Source: Campylobacterales bacterium (GTDB lineage: Bacteria; Campylobacterota; Campylobacteria; Campylobacterales; QNZT01). From it: a DNA stretch of 46,663 nt. Positions 1-11,013 of this stretch are shown here, one piece after another (position 1 is the first letter of the stretch; each line of letters begins with the position of its first letter). The translations under genes and the position numbers were made by a program. A model generated the notes under the pieces. That model searched no databases and was not told the origin of the DNA. It saw only the letters and a list, made by a program, of their open reading frames with translations. The stretch lies in NCBI GenBank assembly GCA_024278835.1, contig JAJRSK010000050.1, forward strand, positions 1-46,663, in the 5' to 3' direction.

Positions 1-560
1 ACCTTGTATGGGACTATATGGGACGTTTTAGAATTTATCTAGCAGAACTTATGGAAATCATTCCAGAAGATGTGTTTGAATTTGTTTGGGTCGTTGACTT
101 TCCGATGTTTGAAGTAGAAGAGGGCAAAATCAAAGCGATGCATCATCCATTTACCATGCCTAGCAACATCGATGCAGAGGATCCGGAAGATATCATGTCT
201 GTTGCCTATGATATCGTACTAAATGGTACAGAGCTTGGTGGTGGATCCGTGCGTATCCATAAGCCTGAGATTCAAGAGAAAGTCTTTAAACTTCTTGGTA
301 TTTCTGATGAAGAGGCGCATGAAAAATTTGGCTTCTTGTTAGATGCTTTGAAGTTTGGTGCGCCTCCTCATGCAGGATTGGCATTTGGACTTGATCGCTT
401 GATGATGTTGATTACGGGCTCTTCTAGTATCCGTGATGTTATCGCCTTTCCAAAGACACAAAAAGCACAATGTATCTTGACACAAGCACCAAGTGCTGTG
501 GATAATGAACAGTTAAAAGAGTTAAGCATCAGACTTAGAGAGACAAAAAAAACAGTATAG
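1..560 (+). CDS. aspS: Aspartyl-tRNA synthetase, C-terminal part (cut by window start)
   Basis: Class II aminoacyl-tRNA synthetase that charges tRNA with aspartate (in many Campylobacterota also tRNA-Asn, feeding GatCAB). The frame is open from base 3, so the gene enters from outside the window; the ATG at 18 is internal. Visible are [11 protein letters not shown], the HHPFTMP segment, GGGSVRIH of motif 2/3 surroundings, and the class II motif 3 region [15 protein letters not shown] followed by [11 protein letters not shown], which is characteristic of bacterial AspRS. The natural C-terminus is present. It is followed 11 bases later by adk, with a GGGGAA ribosome site just after the stop, so the two are probably co-transcribed. 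Confidence 0.97.
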   Translation, partial: LVWDYMGRFRIYLAELMEIIPEDVFEFVWVVDFPMFEVEEGKIKAMHHPFTMPSNIDAEDPEDIMSVAYDIVLNGTELGGGSVRIHKPEIQEKVFKLLGISDEEAHEKFGFLLDALKFGAPPHAGLAFGLDRLMMLITGSSSIRDVIAFPKTQKAQCILTQAPSAVDNEQLKELSIRLRETKKTV

Positions 561-571
561 GGGAATTTATT

Positions 572-1141
572 ATGAAAAAATTATTTTTAATCATCGGCGC
601 ACCGGGTAGCGGTAAAACAACAGATGCGGAGCTAATCGCCCAAAAACATGAGAATATCACGCACTATTCAACGGGTGATATGTTTCGTGCTGAGGTAGCG
701 AGTGGAAGTGAAAGAGGTCAAACTATCAAGTCATTTATTGACAATGGTAACTTAGTGCCTATCGAAATTGTTATTGAGACTATTGTTGGCGCTATCAAAA
801 CATCTCCAACAGACGTGGTTGTAATCGACGGATATCCAAGAAGTACAGAGCAAATGGAAGAGTTAGATAAGTATCTTGAAAAAGAAGATGAAGTGACACT
901 TGTGAGTGTTATCGAAGTCGTGGTGAGTGAACAGACAGCGCGTGATAGAGTACTAGGTCGTGGTCGTGGCGCGGATGATAATAACGAAGTCTTTGATAAC
1001 CGTATGAAAGTCTATACTGAGCCATTGGTGGATATCCAAAAGTTTTATGAAGCAAAGTCACTTTTACACAAAGAAGATGGTGAAGGAACAATAGAGCAAA
1101 TCGTAGCCTCTATGGATGCCTTTGTTCAAAGTAAAATATAG
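572..1141 (+). CDS. adk: Adenylate kinase
   Basis: Catalyses ATP + AMP = 2 ADP in the cytoplasm. The P-loop GAPGSGKTT lies at residues 9-17, the AMP-binding segment STGDMFRAE near residue 33, and DGYPRS near residue 90. The LID is the short form (RGRGADDN), without the zinc-binding insert, which fits the 189-residue length. The final DNRM/Y segment carries the usual arginines. GGGGAA lies 7 bases before the ATG. It sits between aspS and a CinA-like gene on the same strand with gaps under 12 bases, which suggests one operon. Identification is firm. Confidence 0.97.
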   Translation: MKKLFLIIGAPGSGKTTDAELIAQKHENITHYSTGDMFRAEVASGSERGQTIKSFIDNGNLVPIEIVIETIVGAIKTSPTDVVVIDGYPRSTEQMEELDKYLEKEDEVTLVSVIEVVVSEQTARDRVLGRGRGADDNNEVFDNRMKVYTEPLVDIQKFYEAKSLLHKEDGEGTIEQIVASMDAFVQSKI

Positions 1142-1147
1142 TCTATC

Positions 1148-1903
1148 ATGATAGAAAATCCCAGCTTTTATAGCGTGATTATCGGTACAGAACTGCTCAA
1201 CGGCAGGCGTACAGATGGTCACTTTTCACACTTAAATGCAGAGTTAGTGAAAAGAGGTTGGGAACAAAAGGCTTCTTTTGTTATCAAAGATGATCCCAAA
1301 TTTTTAGAAGATATTTTTAGACTTGTTCGCGCAGATGAAAATAGCGTGATGTTCTCTTATGGAGGCATCGGTTCTACACCAGATGACTTTACTAGAGAGA
1401 TAGCGTCTATCGCCTTTACTGATGCGCCATTAGTGCGTCATAGTGGGGCAGAGGAAATCATCAAGAACAGACTAGGGGAGCGTGCATATCCACATCCTAT
1501 CAAGATGGCAGATTTGCCAAAAAACTCACAACTTATAGAAAACCCTATCAATAAAATGCCAGGTTTCTCTTTGGAAAAGCGTTTCTTTTTTGTTCCTGGA
1601 TTCCCCAATATGGCACATCCTATGGTGAGTGCTATTTTAGATGATTACTACCCAAAAGCCAAAGAGAAGTATAGCTGTAACTTTATGGTAGAGGCTAGTG
1701 AAGCGGCACTTATCGATATCATGATAGCCTTGCCAAAAGAGATAGAACTCTCTTGTTTACCCCAGTTTTTAGCAGAGGATAAAAGAGCTGCAGAGATTTA
1801 TCTGGCCTATCATGACAAGGAAAAATTAGAAGAGTGGTGTCACTTTTTTAGATTAAAGTTAGAAGAGGAAAATATTTCATATCATTTGTTATTAGCAAAA
1901 TAA
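1148..1903 (+). CDS. CinA-like molybdopterin-binding domain protein
   Basis: A 251-residue protein made of the MoCF-biosynthesis/CinA N-terminal fold (PF00994 type). VIIGTELLNGRRTDGH near residue 10 and the MFSYGGIGSTPDD segment near residue 74 match the family's substrate-binding loops (the usual form is GGLGPTxDD). It lacks the C-terminal nicotinamide-nucleotide deamidase domain of full CinA. The family is annotated as competence/damage-inducible; the substrate here is unknown. No good ribosome site precedes the ATG, and the start codon lies inside a copy of the palindrome TATCATGATA (1144-1153). Its 3' end overlaps the convergent amidase gene by 22 bases. Confidence 0.85.
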   Translation: MIENPSFYSVIIGTELLNGRRTDGHFSHLNAELVKRGWEQKASFVIKDDPKFLEDIFRLVRADENSVMFSYGGIGSTPDDFTREIASIAFTDAPLVRHSGAEEIIKNRLGERAYPHPIKMADLPKNSQLIENPINKMPGFSLEKRFFFVPGFPNMAHPMVSAILDDYYPKAKEKYSCNFMVEASEAALIDIMIALPKEIELSCLPQFLAEDKRAAEIYLAYHDKEKLEEWCHFFRLKLEEENISYHLLLAK

Positions 1904-3354
1904 TTATTGATACCATCATAGATACCTTTTGCCAAAGTTTTTTGGTAAAAAGGGTTAAAGAGCCTCTCTGCCTCTTTTGGATTGGTGATGTAACCTAGTT
2001 CGACTAAAACAGCAGGCATCTGTGCCCCTACAAGTACCCAAAATGGTGCTTCTCTCACTCCGCCATCTCTTACACTAGAAAACTTTTTTCTTGTTGCTGT
2101 AAGCATACCGCTTTGAACATCAATGGCAAGTTTGTTAGATTGGATGATTTTGTTTCTATTTAAAAAGCTTAGTAGGGTATCTTTTGATTTTTTACTCATG
2201 GCAGATGCTGCTGAGTTTTCTTTGGCTGCGATACGTTTGGCTTTTTCTGTCTTGGCAGGGGAGAGAAAGAAAGTTTCTATCCCTTTGAGTGAGAGAAATT
2301 TACCTTTTGGCGCGGCATTGGCGTGTATTGAGATAAAGAGATCAGCATCTTTTTTGTTAGCAAGGTGTGTGCGATTTGTGAGCTTGATAAACTTATCTTT
2401 TGCTCTTGTCATATGGACTTTATAACCTTTTTCTTCCAATAGTTGTTTGAGAAGCTTAGATACTTTTAGTACAGTTCTTTTTTCTTGATATTTTTTATAA
2501 CCTACAGCTCCAGAATCATGCCCGCCATGTCCTGCATCGATAACAATGGTTTTTGAAGAAGCATAGATTGTTTGTGAACTTTTTTTAGAGTGGCTAGGTG
2601 CTATCATGATAGGTGTTTCTTTTCTCTTTATTGGGGGTATCTTATTCTTCACAGTCTTTTCTGGTTTGTATACTTTGTTAGGTTTATTTTTCTTTGTGAT
2701 AGTGCGATTTGTCGCATTTACCTTGATAAATAGTACTACTTTTCGAATATATGCTTTTGAATATATTTCTGTTTCAGCAAAGAGTACTATACGAACTTTA
2801 TCTTTCCTATTTTGGGCTATTTTGATGCTTTTTAGTGCAGAGACATGTACTGAGGGCGTTTTAAAGTTGAGATTTGCTTTGATGTCATAAACATTTTTAT
2901 ATCCCTCTTTTGTTTTGATTTTAAAAAAGAAGATATCCTTTTTTGATAGGGGCTTATCAAATTTTACAATGATATTGTCTTCTTTTTCATATATAGATTT
3001 TATTGCACGTGATTTTTGTGTTGTTTTAGAGATAGTGTGTTTTCTCGTATTTACTTTAGAAGTTGTTTTTGAAAAAGAGTCTAACTCTTTTTGGTAGGTA
3101 CTTGAATCTATATGTAATAATTTTTGACAGCGTATAATGCCTCGAAGTGCTTTTGCAACATCATTTTTTTTCCCTGAGATAACAGCACTGATATAGAAGT
3201 TTTCTAGTTGATGTAAAATAGTTTTTGTTTCATATTTTGAGGCATAGGGAATCTTTTGATTGAGTTTATCTATCTGCGTAGAGATATTCCCTGCCCATAA
3301 AATATTAAAAAGTAGGAGCGAAAATAATAGTGCCTTAACTATCATCTTCTCCAT
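1882..3354 (-). CDS. N-acetylmuramoyl-L-alanine amidase, AmiC-like
   Basis: Periplasmic zinc amidase that cleaves the amide bond between MurNAc and the stem peptide and splits the septum during division. A signal peptide (hydrophobic residues 5-21) is followed by an AMIN-like beta domain at about 120-215, a lysine-rich linker, and an Amidase_3 domain from about 268. Zinc ligands are visible: H276 in IDAGHGGHDSG, E291 in YQEKRT, and the His of ISIHANAA; the catalytic Glu is in VLVELGYITN. The ATG at 3354 overlaps the NPD gene end by 20 bases; an internal ATG nine bases later would also leave the signal peptide intact. Its likely activators, an EnvC-like protein and FtsEX, are encoded at 8990-11671. 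Confidence 0.93.
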   Translation of the reverse strand: MEKMIVKALLFSLLLFNILWAGNISTQIDKLNQKIPYASKYETKTILHQLENFYISAVISGKKNDVAKALRGIIRCQKLLHIDSSTYQKELDSFSKTTSKVNTRKHTISKTTQKSRAIKSIYEKEDNIIVKFDKPLSKKDIFFFKIKTKEGYKNVYDIKANLNFKTPSVHVSALKSIKIAQNRKDKVRIVLFAETEIYSKAYIRKVVLFIKVNATNRTITKKNKPNKVYKPEKTVKNKIPPIKRKETPIMIAPSHSKKSSQTIYASSKTIVIDAGHGGHDSGAVGYKKYQEKRTVLKVSKLLKQLLEEKGYKVHMTRAKDKFIKLTNRTHLANKKDADLFISIHANAAPKGKFLSLKGIETFFLSPAKTEKAKRIAAKENSAASAMSKKSKDTLLSFLNRNKIIQSNKLAIDVQSGMLTATRKKFSSVRDGGVREAPFWVLVGAQMPAVLVELGYITNPKEAERLFNPFYQKTLAKGIYDGINNYFANNK

Positions 3355-4438
3355 GGGTTAGTTTATGCATCAACTCTTTTACGGTGATGATTTTATCGAT
3401 TTTATAACCATTACTTCCCGTAAAGAAAAGTCCCGTTTCTTTATTTCCCATATATGCATCTGAGAGTCTATCCGCGATACAGTAACCAACTACTTTGGCT
3501 TCTTCTCCACGATGACAAGGTGTGACACAGTTTGAGATACATTTGATAGCAGGACCCTCTCTTTTGTCTACCAGGTCGATAAGATTTGTCTGTACCCCAC
3601 GTGCTGGTAGACCTACGGGTGACTTAAGTAGTTTGATATCTTCTTCTTTTGCAGCGATGATAACCTCTTTGAAATTATCATGTGCATCACATTCCTCCGT
3701 TGCGATGAAACGTGTTCCCATCTGAACAGCGTCAGCACCAAGTCTCATCATCTCTTCGATATCTTTTTTATCCCAGACACCACCAGCAGCGATGAGTGGA
3801 AAGTCTCCCCATTTTGCTATCTCGTCTTTGACAGGCTTGACAAGGTTTTCAAGTTGATACTCATCCATAAAGCATTGTTCGTAGGTAAATCCTTGGTGAC
3901 CACCACTCTTTGGCCCCTCTAAGATAACAGCGTCAGGTAGTCTATCATAGCGTTGTGTCCAACGCTTACAGATGATTTTTAATGCTTTCGCTGAAGAGAC
4001 GATAGGAATAAGGGCTACATCAGGATAATCCCTCGTAAATTCAGGCATATTAGTAGGCAATCCGGCTCCTGTTATGATAGCATCAGCACCAGCTTCACAG
4101 GCATCCATCACGATCCTCCCATAATCACCACTAGCGTATAAAACATTACAAGCAAGTGGCGCATCACCACAAATTTTTCTTGCATTTTTAAATATCTCTA
4201 TGAGTGAGTTTTTGGAATAAAAGTTTAGTGTTTCATAAGGTTTGCCAGCGACGGCTTTATCAATAAATTCTTGGTTTTTATAGTACCCAGTTCCTACTGA
4301 TGAGATGACGCCCAGTCCTCCCTCTTTACTCACAGTACCAGCAAGCTGATCCCAGCTAATGCCTACACCCATACCACCTTGTACAACAGGAATAGGAATG
4401 GTTAAATCTTTTATTTTTAGTGCTTTAAATGCCATCAA
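3335..4438 (-). CDS. NPD-family flavin dioxygenase (nitronate monooxygenase-like)
   Basis: A 367-residue TIM-barrel FMN protein of the nitronate monooxygenase/2-nitropropane dioxygenase family (PF03060), also related to Fab[13 protein letters not shown] at the N-terminus, the [10 protein letters not shown] loop, [11 protein letters not shown] with the His often used as catalytic base, and [13 protein letters not shown] followed by [14 protein letters not shown] form the FMN-phosphate site. A cysteine-rich C-terminal segment ([13 protein letters not shown]) is typical of the long campylobacterial version. The start overlaps the end of tyrS by four bases, so they are translationally coupled. 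Substrate cannot be told from sequence; FabK-type enoyl reductase is an alternative but less likely given the C-terminal part. Confidence 0.85.
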   Translation of the reverse strand: MMAFKALKIKDLTIPIPVVQGGMGVGISWDQLAGTVSKEGGLGVISSVGTGYYKNQEFIDKAVAGKPYETLNFYSKNSLIEIFKNARKICGDAPLACNVLYASGDYGRIVMDACEAGADAIITGAGLPTNMPEFTRDYPDVALIPIVSSAKALKIICKRWTQRYDRLPDAVILEGPKSGGHQGFTYEQCFMDEYQLENLVKPVKDEIAKWGDFPLIAAGGVWDKKDIEEMMRLGADAVQMGTRFIATEECDAHDNFKEVIIAAKEEDIKLLKSPVGLPARGVQTNLIDLVDKREGPAIKCISNCVTPCHRGEEAKVVGYCIADRLSDAYMGNKETGLFFTGSNGYKIDKIITVKELMHKLTHGEDDS

Positions 4439-5643
4439 CTTACCTTTACTTTTGCGAATTTTCTTTTCCCTACTTGCAGTATGTACTCTCCCGTTTGAAG
4501 TTGCAACTGTTCATCGGAAATTTTCTCTTGGTTTATTTTAACAGCACCTTGCTTTATATCTCTTCTAGATTGGCTAGTTGAGGGTGAAATCTTTGCATCA
4601 ACGAGTGCTTTTGCTATCCAAAGTGGTCCCTCAAGTGCGTATTCTTTTATATCACTTGGAATTTCACTTTGTTTGTGGACTCTATCAAACTCTTCCTTTG
4701 CTTTAAGGGCATCTTCTTGTGAGTGAAATCTTTCGATGATTTCACAAGCTAGGTGTTCTTTTACCGCTTTTGGATGCATACTTCCTGTAGCAACTTCACT
4801 TTTTAAATCTTCAATCTCTGCGATACTTCTAGTGCTCAAAAGATCATAATAACGCCACATAAGCTCATCACTAGCACTAAGAACCTTACCAAACATCGTA
4901 TTGGGTTCTTCTGTGACACCGATGTAGTTGTTTAGTGATTTACTCATTTTATTGACACCATCAAGACCTTCAAGAAGAGGCATCATCAGTACGGCTTGTT
5001 CTTTGCCCGTGTTATAGGTTCTCTGCAAAGTTCTTCCCATGAGGAGATTGAACTTTTGGTCAGTTCCACCTAGTTCGATATCTGATTTCAAAGCGACTGA
5101 GTCATAGCCTTGAAGTAGGGGATAGAGAAATTCTGAGATGGAGATAGCTGTTTGTGACTTGTAGCGTTTATCAAAATCATCACGTTCTAACATACGGGCT
5201 ACATTGAATGTTGTAGTGAGTTCTACTAGTCCAGCAGCACCTAGTTTATCAAGCCAAGTGGAGTTAAAAACTACTTCTGTTTTTTTAGGGTCTAGTATCT
5301 TAAAGACTTGCTCTTTATAACTTTGAGCATTTTTCTCAACAGTCTCACGATCAAGTTTTTTTCTTGTCTCATTTTTGCCAGTTGGGTCACCAATCATGCC
5401 TGTAAAGTCACCGATAAGAAATTGTACGATACCGCCATATTGTTGAAAAAGTGCAAGTTTTTGGATGAGGACGGTGTGACCTAGGTGTAGGTCTGGGGCA
5501 GTAGGATCAAAACCTGCTTTTACGGTATAGTTTTCTCCCGTTTCAAGAAAGTTTTTGAGAAGTTTTTCTATCCTCTCTTCATCTATTATCTCAGCAGTTC
5601 CTCTTTTTATCTCTCTCATTGCTTCTTTGATATCGAACAACAC
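4435..5643 (-). CDS. tyrS: Tyrosyl-tRNA synthetase
   Basis: Class I synthetase that charges tRNA-Tyr. The HIGH-type motif appears as [10 protein letters not shown] near residue 50 and the KMSKS motif as [12 protein letters not shown] near residue 235. A C-terminal S4 RNA-binding domain starts at about residue 335 ([20 protein letters not shown]). At 402 residues it matches the TyrZ-type length. It lies 8 bases after the spoT stop and overlaps the NPD gene by four bases, in a tight minus-strand operon running rpoZ-spoT-tyrS-NPD-amidase. Confidence 0.97.
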   Translation of the reverse strand: MLFDIKEAMREIKRGTAEIIDEERIEKLLKNFLETGENYTVKAGFDPTAPDLHLGHTVLIQKLALFQQYGGIVQFLIGDFTGMIGDPTGKNETRKKLDRETVEKNAQSYKEQVFKILDPKKTEVVFNSTWLDKLGAAGLVELTTTFNVARMLERDDFDKRYKSQTAISISEFLYPLLQGYDSVALKSDIELGGTDQKFNLLMGRTLQRTYNTGKEQAVLMMPLLEGLDGVNKMSKSLNNYIGVTEEPNTMFGKVLSASDELMWRYYDLLSTRSIAEIEDLKSEVATGSMHPKAVKEHLACEIIERFHSQEDALKAKEEFDRVHKQSEIPSDIKEYALEGPLWIAKALVDAKISPSTSQSRRDIKQGAVKINQEKISDEQLQLQTGEYILQVGKRKFAKVKVS

Positions 5644-5651
5644 ACACCCTT

Positions 5652-7817
5652 TTAAATTTTTTTATAAGCATCATCTAGTGGTATAAAGTCTATGATTTTA
5701 TACTTTTCATTGCTGTTGTTTAGTAACTTATCTCGACTTTTGTTTGGGACATCTACCACCATCTCAAAAAAATGAGCGTGAGAGTTTTCATTGTCGAAGA
5801 GTTTTATCGTGACTAAATTGACATCTATTTTAGCCAAATATTGCAAAAAGTAAGCTAGTGAACCTTTTTTATTTTCGATGCTGACTATCAGTTTATAGGA
5901 GTTTGGTTTTTTGGTGCACCACTCTACAAAGTACATTGGTTGTCGTGTATTCATCAACTCATGCGCATGGGTACAAAACTTGTGATGGACAATGGCAGTT
6001 GTGCCTTTTTTAAATGCAACGATTTCATCTCCACTTTTGGGATGACAACAGTAGTCAAACACGACTTTTGAGATACTTTGAGTGGTATAAAAGATGATAT
6101 TGTCAAATGTTTGTTGTTTGAGTTGATACTTTCTGATAGGTGAAATGATGGGAATGATTTTTGTACTATGTAAAATCAATTTTTTGATTTTACTGATATC
6201 TTCTTGTAGGTGTATGGAGTCAATAGCAGATTTATAGAGATTTTTACGGGTAGATTCATCTTGCAAAAATGGTTCTAATTGTGCTGCTTTTAAATTGAAT
6301 ATATTTAAGATGATATTTTTGGCTGTTAGAGCGTTTAACTCTTTTAGTTTGTGGTTGCAATTAAGCTTCATGGCATTTTTTGCTTTTGCAGTTTTGACTG
6401 CATTGAGCCAGGAACAACGTAGCACATGTTCAGAAGTTGTCTCAATTTTGATGATATCACCATTTTTTAGTTCTGTTAAAAATGGTGTTCTCTGTTTATT
6501 GACATACGCTTCTTTGGCACAGTTTCCTATCTCTGTATGGACAGCATAGGCAAAGTCTAGTACGGTGGCAGAACGTGGCAACGAATAGACATCTCCTTTC
6601 GGTGAAAATACAGAGATGTCTTCACTATAGAGGTCATCTTTAGCGAGTTCATACATCTCTTCGATGTTTTCCCCTCCTTCACTCTGTGTTTTGAGTTCAT
6701 TGAGCCAGTTTAGTTTTGGATTGAGTCCGGTGTGTCCTTTATACTTCCAATGTGCTGCGATACCAAATTGGGCAGTTTTGTGCATATCAAAGGTACGGAT
6801 TTGGGCTTCGATGATGGATGCATCTGCAAAAACAGTTGTATGAATCGTCTGATAACCATTCTCTTTAGGGATAGCGACATAATCTTTAAAACGAGAGATA
6901 AGAGGATTAAAATTTTGATGGATGATACCCAAAACACGATAACAGTCATTGGGTTCTTTGACCAAAACACGAATTGCCATCAAGTCTAGTATCTCTTCCA
7001 TGGAGATACCTTTTCGATGCATCTTCATATAGATTGAGTAGTGATGTTTGACACGTTTTTCTATGGAAAAACTTTTCTCCGTAAAGCCATTTTGTAGCAT
7101 CAATCGGTGCACTTTTGTGATAAAGTGATTTAAAGAGAGTTGTAGTTTCTGATCTTTTCCAAGGATGGTTGTATCGATCTTGGCATACTCTTGGGGTAAG
7201 AGATAGTAAAAACTTAAATCTTCCAAAACATTTTTGATAGATGCGATACCAAGACGATGCGCAATAGGTGCATAGACGACTAAAGTCTCTTCTGAGATAC
7301 GTTTTTGTTTAGAAGAGGATAGCGCATCTAGGGTGAGCATGTTGTGTATGCGATCACAGAGTTTTACCACCAAAACACGTACATCGCTGATAGAAGCCAG
7401 AAGCATTTTTCGAAAGGAGAGGGCGGAGGTGATAAGTTTTTCATTGGAGGTTGAAGGGACAAGCTCTTCTTCTCTAATTTCTATGATTTTAGTTAAACCA
7501 TCAACGAGGTTTGCAATTGCTGGTGAAAACTTTTCAGCGATAACGGCACTGGTACAAGGTGTATCTTCGACAACATCATGCAATAGTGCCGCAAAAATCA
7601 TCTCTTCATCCCCACCAAAATGGCTGACAATGGCAGCTACTAAGATAGGATGAATGATATAAGGTTGCCCTGATTTTCTAAATTGACCCTCATGCCACTG
7701 ATGTGCAAACTCTACGGCATTATGAATATTGGGAATATTTTCTGTGAGGGAGTAGAGCAAATCTTTGGCGACATCAACCGTGTCGATAAACCGTATTTGC
7801 TCTAATAATTTATCCAT
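5652..7817 (-). CDS. spoT: Bifunctional (p)ppGpp synthetase/hydrolase, RelA/SpoT family
   Basis: Makes and degrades the alarmone (p)ppGpp in the stringent response. Domains in order: an HD hydrolase domain at about 35-190 with the paired His of [11 protein letters not shown] and [10 protein letters not shown]; a synthetase domain at about 235-350 with [19 protein letters not shown]; a TGS domain near 395-455 ([15 protein letters not shown]); and a C-terminal ACT domain ([18 protein letters not shown]). At 721 residues it is full length. Campylobacterota normally carry a single such enzyme. The gene lies 10 bases after rpoZ, the common rpoZ-spoT arrangement. Confidence 0.96.
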   Translation of the reverse strand: MDKLLEQIRFIDTVDVAKDLLYSLTENIPNIHNAVEFAHQWHEGQFRKSGQPYIIHPILVAAIVSHFGGDEEMIFAALLHDVVEDTPCTSAVIAEKFSPAIANLVDGLTKIIEIREEELVPSTSNEKLITSALSFRKMLLASISDVRVLVVKLCDRIHNMLTLDALSSSKQKRISEETLVVYAPIAHRLGIASIKNVLEDLSFYYLLPQEYAKIDTTILGKDQKLQLSLNHFITKVHRLMLQNGFTEKSFSIEKRVKHHYSIYMKMHRKGISMEEILDLMAIRVLVKEPNDCYRVLGIIHQNFNPLISRFKDYVAIPKENGYQTIHTTVFADASIIEAQIRTFDMHKTAQFGIAAHWKYKGHTGLNPKLNWLNELKTQSEGGENIEEMYELAKDDLYSEDISVFSPKGDVYSLPRSATVLDFAYAVHTEIGNCAKEAYVNKQRTPFLTELKNGDIIKIETTSEHVLRCSWLNAVKTAKAKNAMKLNCNHKLKELNALTAKNIILNIFNLKAAQLEPFLQDESTRKNLYKSAIDSIHLQEDISKIKKLILHSTKIIPIISPIRKYQLKQQTFDNIIFYTTQSISKVVFDYCCHPKSGDEIVAFKKGTTAIVHHKFCTHAHELMNTRQPMYFVEWCTKKPNSYKLIVSIENKKGSLAYFLQYLAKIDVNLVTIKLFDNENSHAHFFEMVVDVPNKSRDKLLNNSNEKYKIIDFIPLDDAYKKI

Positions 7818-7827
7818 ATAGTGTTAA

Positions 7828-8040
7828 TTAGTCTTCAACAATGCTATCTAGCTCGATAAGACCCTCAGCGATTTCCATTAAAGCGATATCCGTAAGTTTC
7901 ATTTTATTTTTATCTGCTTTGATAAGTGGTTGAGCACCTTCTGCTAGTTGGTTTGCACGTTGGGCAACCATAATGGATAATACATAGCTATCATCATATG
8001 CATAGGCTAGGGCATTTGAAATAATTTTTTCGATTCTCAT
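7828..8040 (-). CDS. rpoZ: RNA polymerase omega subunit
   Basis: A 70-residue protein matching the small omega subunit: MRIEKIISNALAYAYDDSYVLSIMVAQRANQLAEG-type N-terminus with the RANQL segment, and an acidic C-terminus. Omega helps fold and hold the beta-prime subunit. It is followed directly by spoT, the classical partner. A 158-base non-coding stretch holding a 10-bp hairpin and two palindromes separates it from pyrH upstream. The ribosome site on the minus strand is AAGGAA, 6 bases before the ATG. Confidence 0.95.
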   Translation of the reverse strand: MRIEKIISNALAYAYDDSYVLSIMVAQRANQLAEGAQPLIKADKNKMKLTDIALMEIAEGLIELDSIVED

Positions 8041-8077
8041 TTTAAAAAAGTTCCTTTTTTATTTATATTGTTTTCTT

Positions 8078-8100
8078 TGTAAGTGGCAAAGCCACTTACA
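8078..8100. terminator. Perfect 10-bp hairpin between pyrH and rpoZ
   Basis: Arms TGTAAGTGGC (8078-8087) and GCCACTTACA (8091-8100) pair perfectly around a three-base loop. No clear T-tract follows on either strand: on the minus strand the continuation is AAAGAAAA. So this may be a weak terminator, a processing site, or an mRNA-stabilising hairpin between pyrH and rpoZ rather than a classical intrinsic terminator. Confidence 0.5.
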
Positions 8101-8159
8101 AATTCATTGCATTTGAAGTACAACGCTGATGCGCCGTATTTCTCTTGCTTCGTCTTCTT

Positions 8160-8185
8160 TATCATGATAATTGTTTATCATGATA
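8160..8185. repeat. Two TATCATGATA palindromes in tandem
   Basis: Exact copies at 8160-8169 and 8176-8185, separated by six bases, just after the pyrH stop. This is the only place in the window where two copies sit side by side, with centres 16 bp apart. See the window-wide repeat entry. Confidence 0.9.
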
Positions 8186-8198
8186 ACTCTTTTGTATT

Positions 8199-8921
<723 letters not shown>

Positions 8922-8989
8922 TCAATAGACCCCAAAAGGTACAATTACGCGTATTGTACTGAAACTTCATAAGAATAAGATAAAAGTTC

Positions 8990-10207
8990 TTATTTTATCA
9001 GTCTCATTGGATTTATATGCTTGGTATCTTGTGTGACTTCAAAGGTAAGCTCACGATGAACCCTACCTATAGTATAACCCTTTTTTACCCTTTTCCCAAC
9101 ACGAATGGTTGGGGCGATATGAGAGAGATGGGCATAAATTGTATGCAAATTATTTTTGTGCTTGACGATGATAACATTGTCAAGGACGGCTGTTTTTTCT
9201 GCGTAGATAATGGTACCATCTAATACGGTTCTTACTTTTTCATTTTGTTTATTGGCATGTAAGACAACAGATTCATTAAAGATTTTCATCTTGTAGATAG
9301 GGTCTGTATAGTTACCAAAATTTTGTGTGATTGTATAGGACTTTAGTGGGGCAATCGTCTTTGGACCACGATATTTGACTAATTTTCCATGCTGGTATGA
9401 AGAGCCGATTTGTCGTACATTGACTTTGCCATCTTTACTCTCTTTGATGACAGTTTTCTCACGTTTTTCTTTGGTGACATGCAGTTTGTGTAGGGTGTTG
9501 GCTAAGGCATCTTGCTCTTTTTTGATACGGTTTAGTTTGTTGATATAGTGTTTTTTCTTTTGCTTTAGTGTCAAGATACTCTTTTTTTGTACGCCCTTGA
9601 GTTTCTCCAAGTCAGCTTTTTTACTCTTTAAACTATCAACTCTATGAGAAAGTTTGCCTATTTCTTTTTTGACCAAGTCAATACTTTTGTTGAGTTTTAT
9701 ATATTTTGATTTAGTCTTTTTAAATTTTTCACGAAGTAGCCCTGTATAAGTGTGTAGTACTTCATTCATGACAATGTTGTCTATATTTGTTTCATAACTT
9801 TGGAGTATCTGTTTTCCTTCGTTATCTTGAGCCCCTTTTGTAATCATCTCGATGGAAAGTTCTTTGGAGAGTATACTGACTACTTTTTTAGAAACAAGTT
9901 TTTCTTGTTTGGCAAGACGTTTGTAAATATTTTCTATCTTTTGGAGTTGTGAAGCTTTGATAACGGTTTTCTTTTTTAATTTTTCGATACTGTTTTTGCA
10001 GGCTATGACTTCTTTGCTAAGTTTTGCCAAGTTTCTTTTTTGTATGGAAATATCTTTGGCTATCCTATCGAGTTCGTGGGATATCTTTTTTTCTTGAGAT
10101 TTTTTTCTATCACTATTTACTTGGTTAGCTTGAATTTTATCATCGATATCTGCAAACAACGGGCCTATCATGATGAGAGGAAGTAGGAGTGTTGCGCCAA
10201 GCTTCAT
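8990..10207 (-). CDS. EnvC-like murein hydrolase activator (coiled coil plus degenerate LytM)
   Basis: A signal peptide (about residues 1-19) precedes a long coiled coil (about 25-245, repeated K/E/L heptads), then a C-terminal LytM/M23 domain from about 295 to the end. The LytM fold is recognisable (VRTVLDGTIIYAEKTAVLDNVIIVKH, then TIYAHLSHIAPTIRVG), but the canonical first HxxxD zinc site is absent, as in EnvC, so it should activate an amidase rather than cut peptidoglycan itself. The start overlaps ftsX by four bases, giving ftsE-ftsX-envC order. The likely client is the AmiC-type amidase at 1882-3354. The family link is firm; the specific partner is inferred. Confidence 0.85.
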   Translation of the reverse strand: MKLGATLLLPLIMIGPLFADIDDKIQANQVNSDRKKSQEKKISHELDRIAKDISIQKRNLAKLSKEVIACKNSIEKLKKKTVIKASQLQKIENIYKRLAKQEKLVSKKVVSILSKELSIEMITKGAQDNEGKQILQSYETNIDNIVMNEVLHTYTGLLREKFKKTKSKYIKLNKSIDLVKKEIGKLSHRVDSLKSKKADLEKLKGVQKKSILTLKQKKKHYINKLNRIKKEQDALANTLHKLHVTKEKREKTVIKESKDGKVNVRQIGSSYQHGKLVKYRGPKTIAPLKSYTITQNFGNYTDPIYKMKIFNESVVLHANKQNEKVRTVLDGTIIYAEKTAVLDNVIIVKHKNNLHTIYAHLSHIAPTIRVGKRVKKGYTIGRVHRELTFEVTQDTKHINPMRLIK

Positions 10208-11013
10208 GAATCTTTTTGCCTTAAGATAATAGTGGTAACTGAGATGATAGAGATAGCAAGACTGATTAAGATAAGCAGTATGGTGTCACCTGCAAAGTTG
10301 AAGTTTTGAAGGTCGATACCTAAACTAGTCTTGAGTTTTGCGAGGTCTACAAACGTCGGAAGGAACGTAAAGACGATACCCACAAGGATAGCGGAAATGA
10401 CAGCGTCGATAACAACTGATTTATAAAGGGAAGCACTTTTCATCCAGTAAGGTGCGCCAAAAAGTCCCATGATATACATACGTTGTTTGTGTTGCAAAGA
10501 CCATATCTCCATCTGTTTAATGATGAGTAAAAAAGAGATGATAAAGATAAAAATTGTAAAGATATACGAAGCAGACTTTGAAAGTTTCAAAAATTGATGA
10601 AATTTGTTAAATGTTTTTTTAAAGACTTCAACCTTCTGTATCTTTGGAAACTTTTTGATTTTTTCTGAAATGCTGTTCAACTCTTCTTTGCTTGGTAATT
10701 TACTTAATTTTAGTGAGTAAAACTTTGGCAAAGTAGCTTTGAGATAAACCAAGTCTGCTTTACTCATATCATCTTTTAGTCTATCGATATAACGATCTTT
10801 TTTAATTTCACTCATAGAGGATATCTGTGGTATAGTTTGTTTGATTTCTGCCTCGTCTAAGGGATTGGTTGAAACAACTACGATAGAGTACTCATTTGCG
10901 ACTTTTCCCTCATAAGCTTTCACACCACGGTCAAGCATAAATGAAAATTGTATCGAAAAGAGTAAGATAAAAAGAGGAATGATAAAAGAGATATGGTTTT
11001 TAATTGACTTCAT
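10204..11013 (-). CDS. ftsX: Cell division protein FtsX
   Basis: Permease-like subunit of the FtsEX divisome ABC complex that transmits ATP hydrolysis to periplasmic EnvC. An N-terminal membrane segment (ISFIIPLFILLFSIQF) is followed by a periplasmic domain of about 130 residues and three further membrane helices (about 155-175, 205-225 and 243-265). I prefer the ATG at 11013 over the one at 11028 because GGTGGAG lies 6 bases before it, whereas the upstream ATG has no such site; the protein is then 269 residues. It overlaps the end of ftsE by 14 bases. Confidence 0.9.
   Translation of the reverse strand: MKSIKNHISFIIPLFILLFSIQFSFMLDRGVKAYEGKVANEYSIVVVSTNPLDEAEIKQTIPQISSMSEIKKDRYIDRLKDDMSKADLVYLKATLPKFYSLKLSKLPSKEELNSISEKIKKFPKIQKVEVFKKTFNKFHQFLKLSKSASYIFTIFIFIISFLLIIKQMEIWSLQHKQRMYIMGLFGAPYWMKSASLYKSVVIDAVISAILVGIVFTFLPTFVDLAKLKTSLGIDLQNFNFAGDTILLILISLAISIISVTTIILRQKDS

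Noticed and set aside
8979-8999. GATAAAA/TTTTATC hairpin at the end of the EnvC-like gene
   Set aside because: Pure AT stem overlapping the stop codon; too weak to call a terminator.
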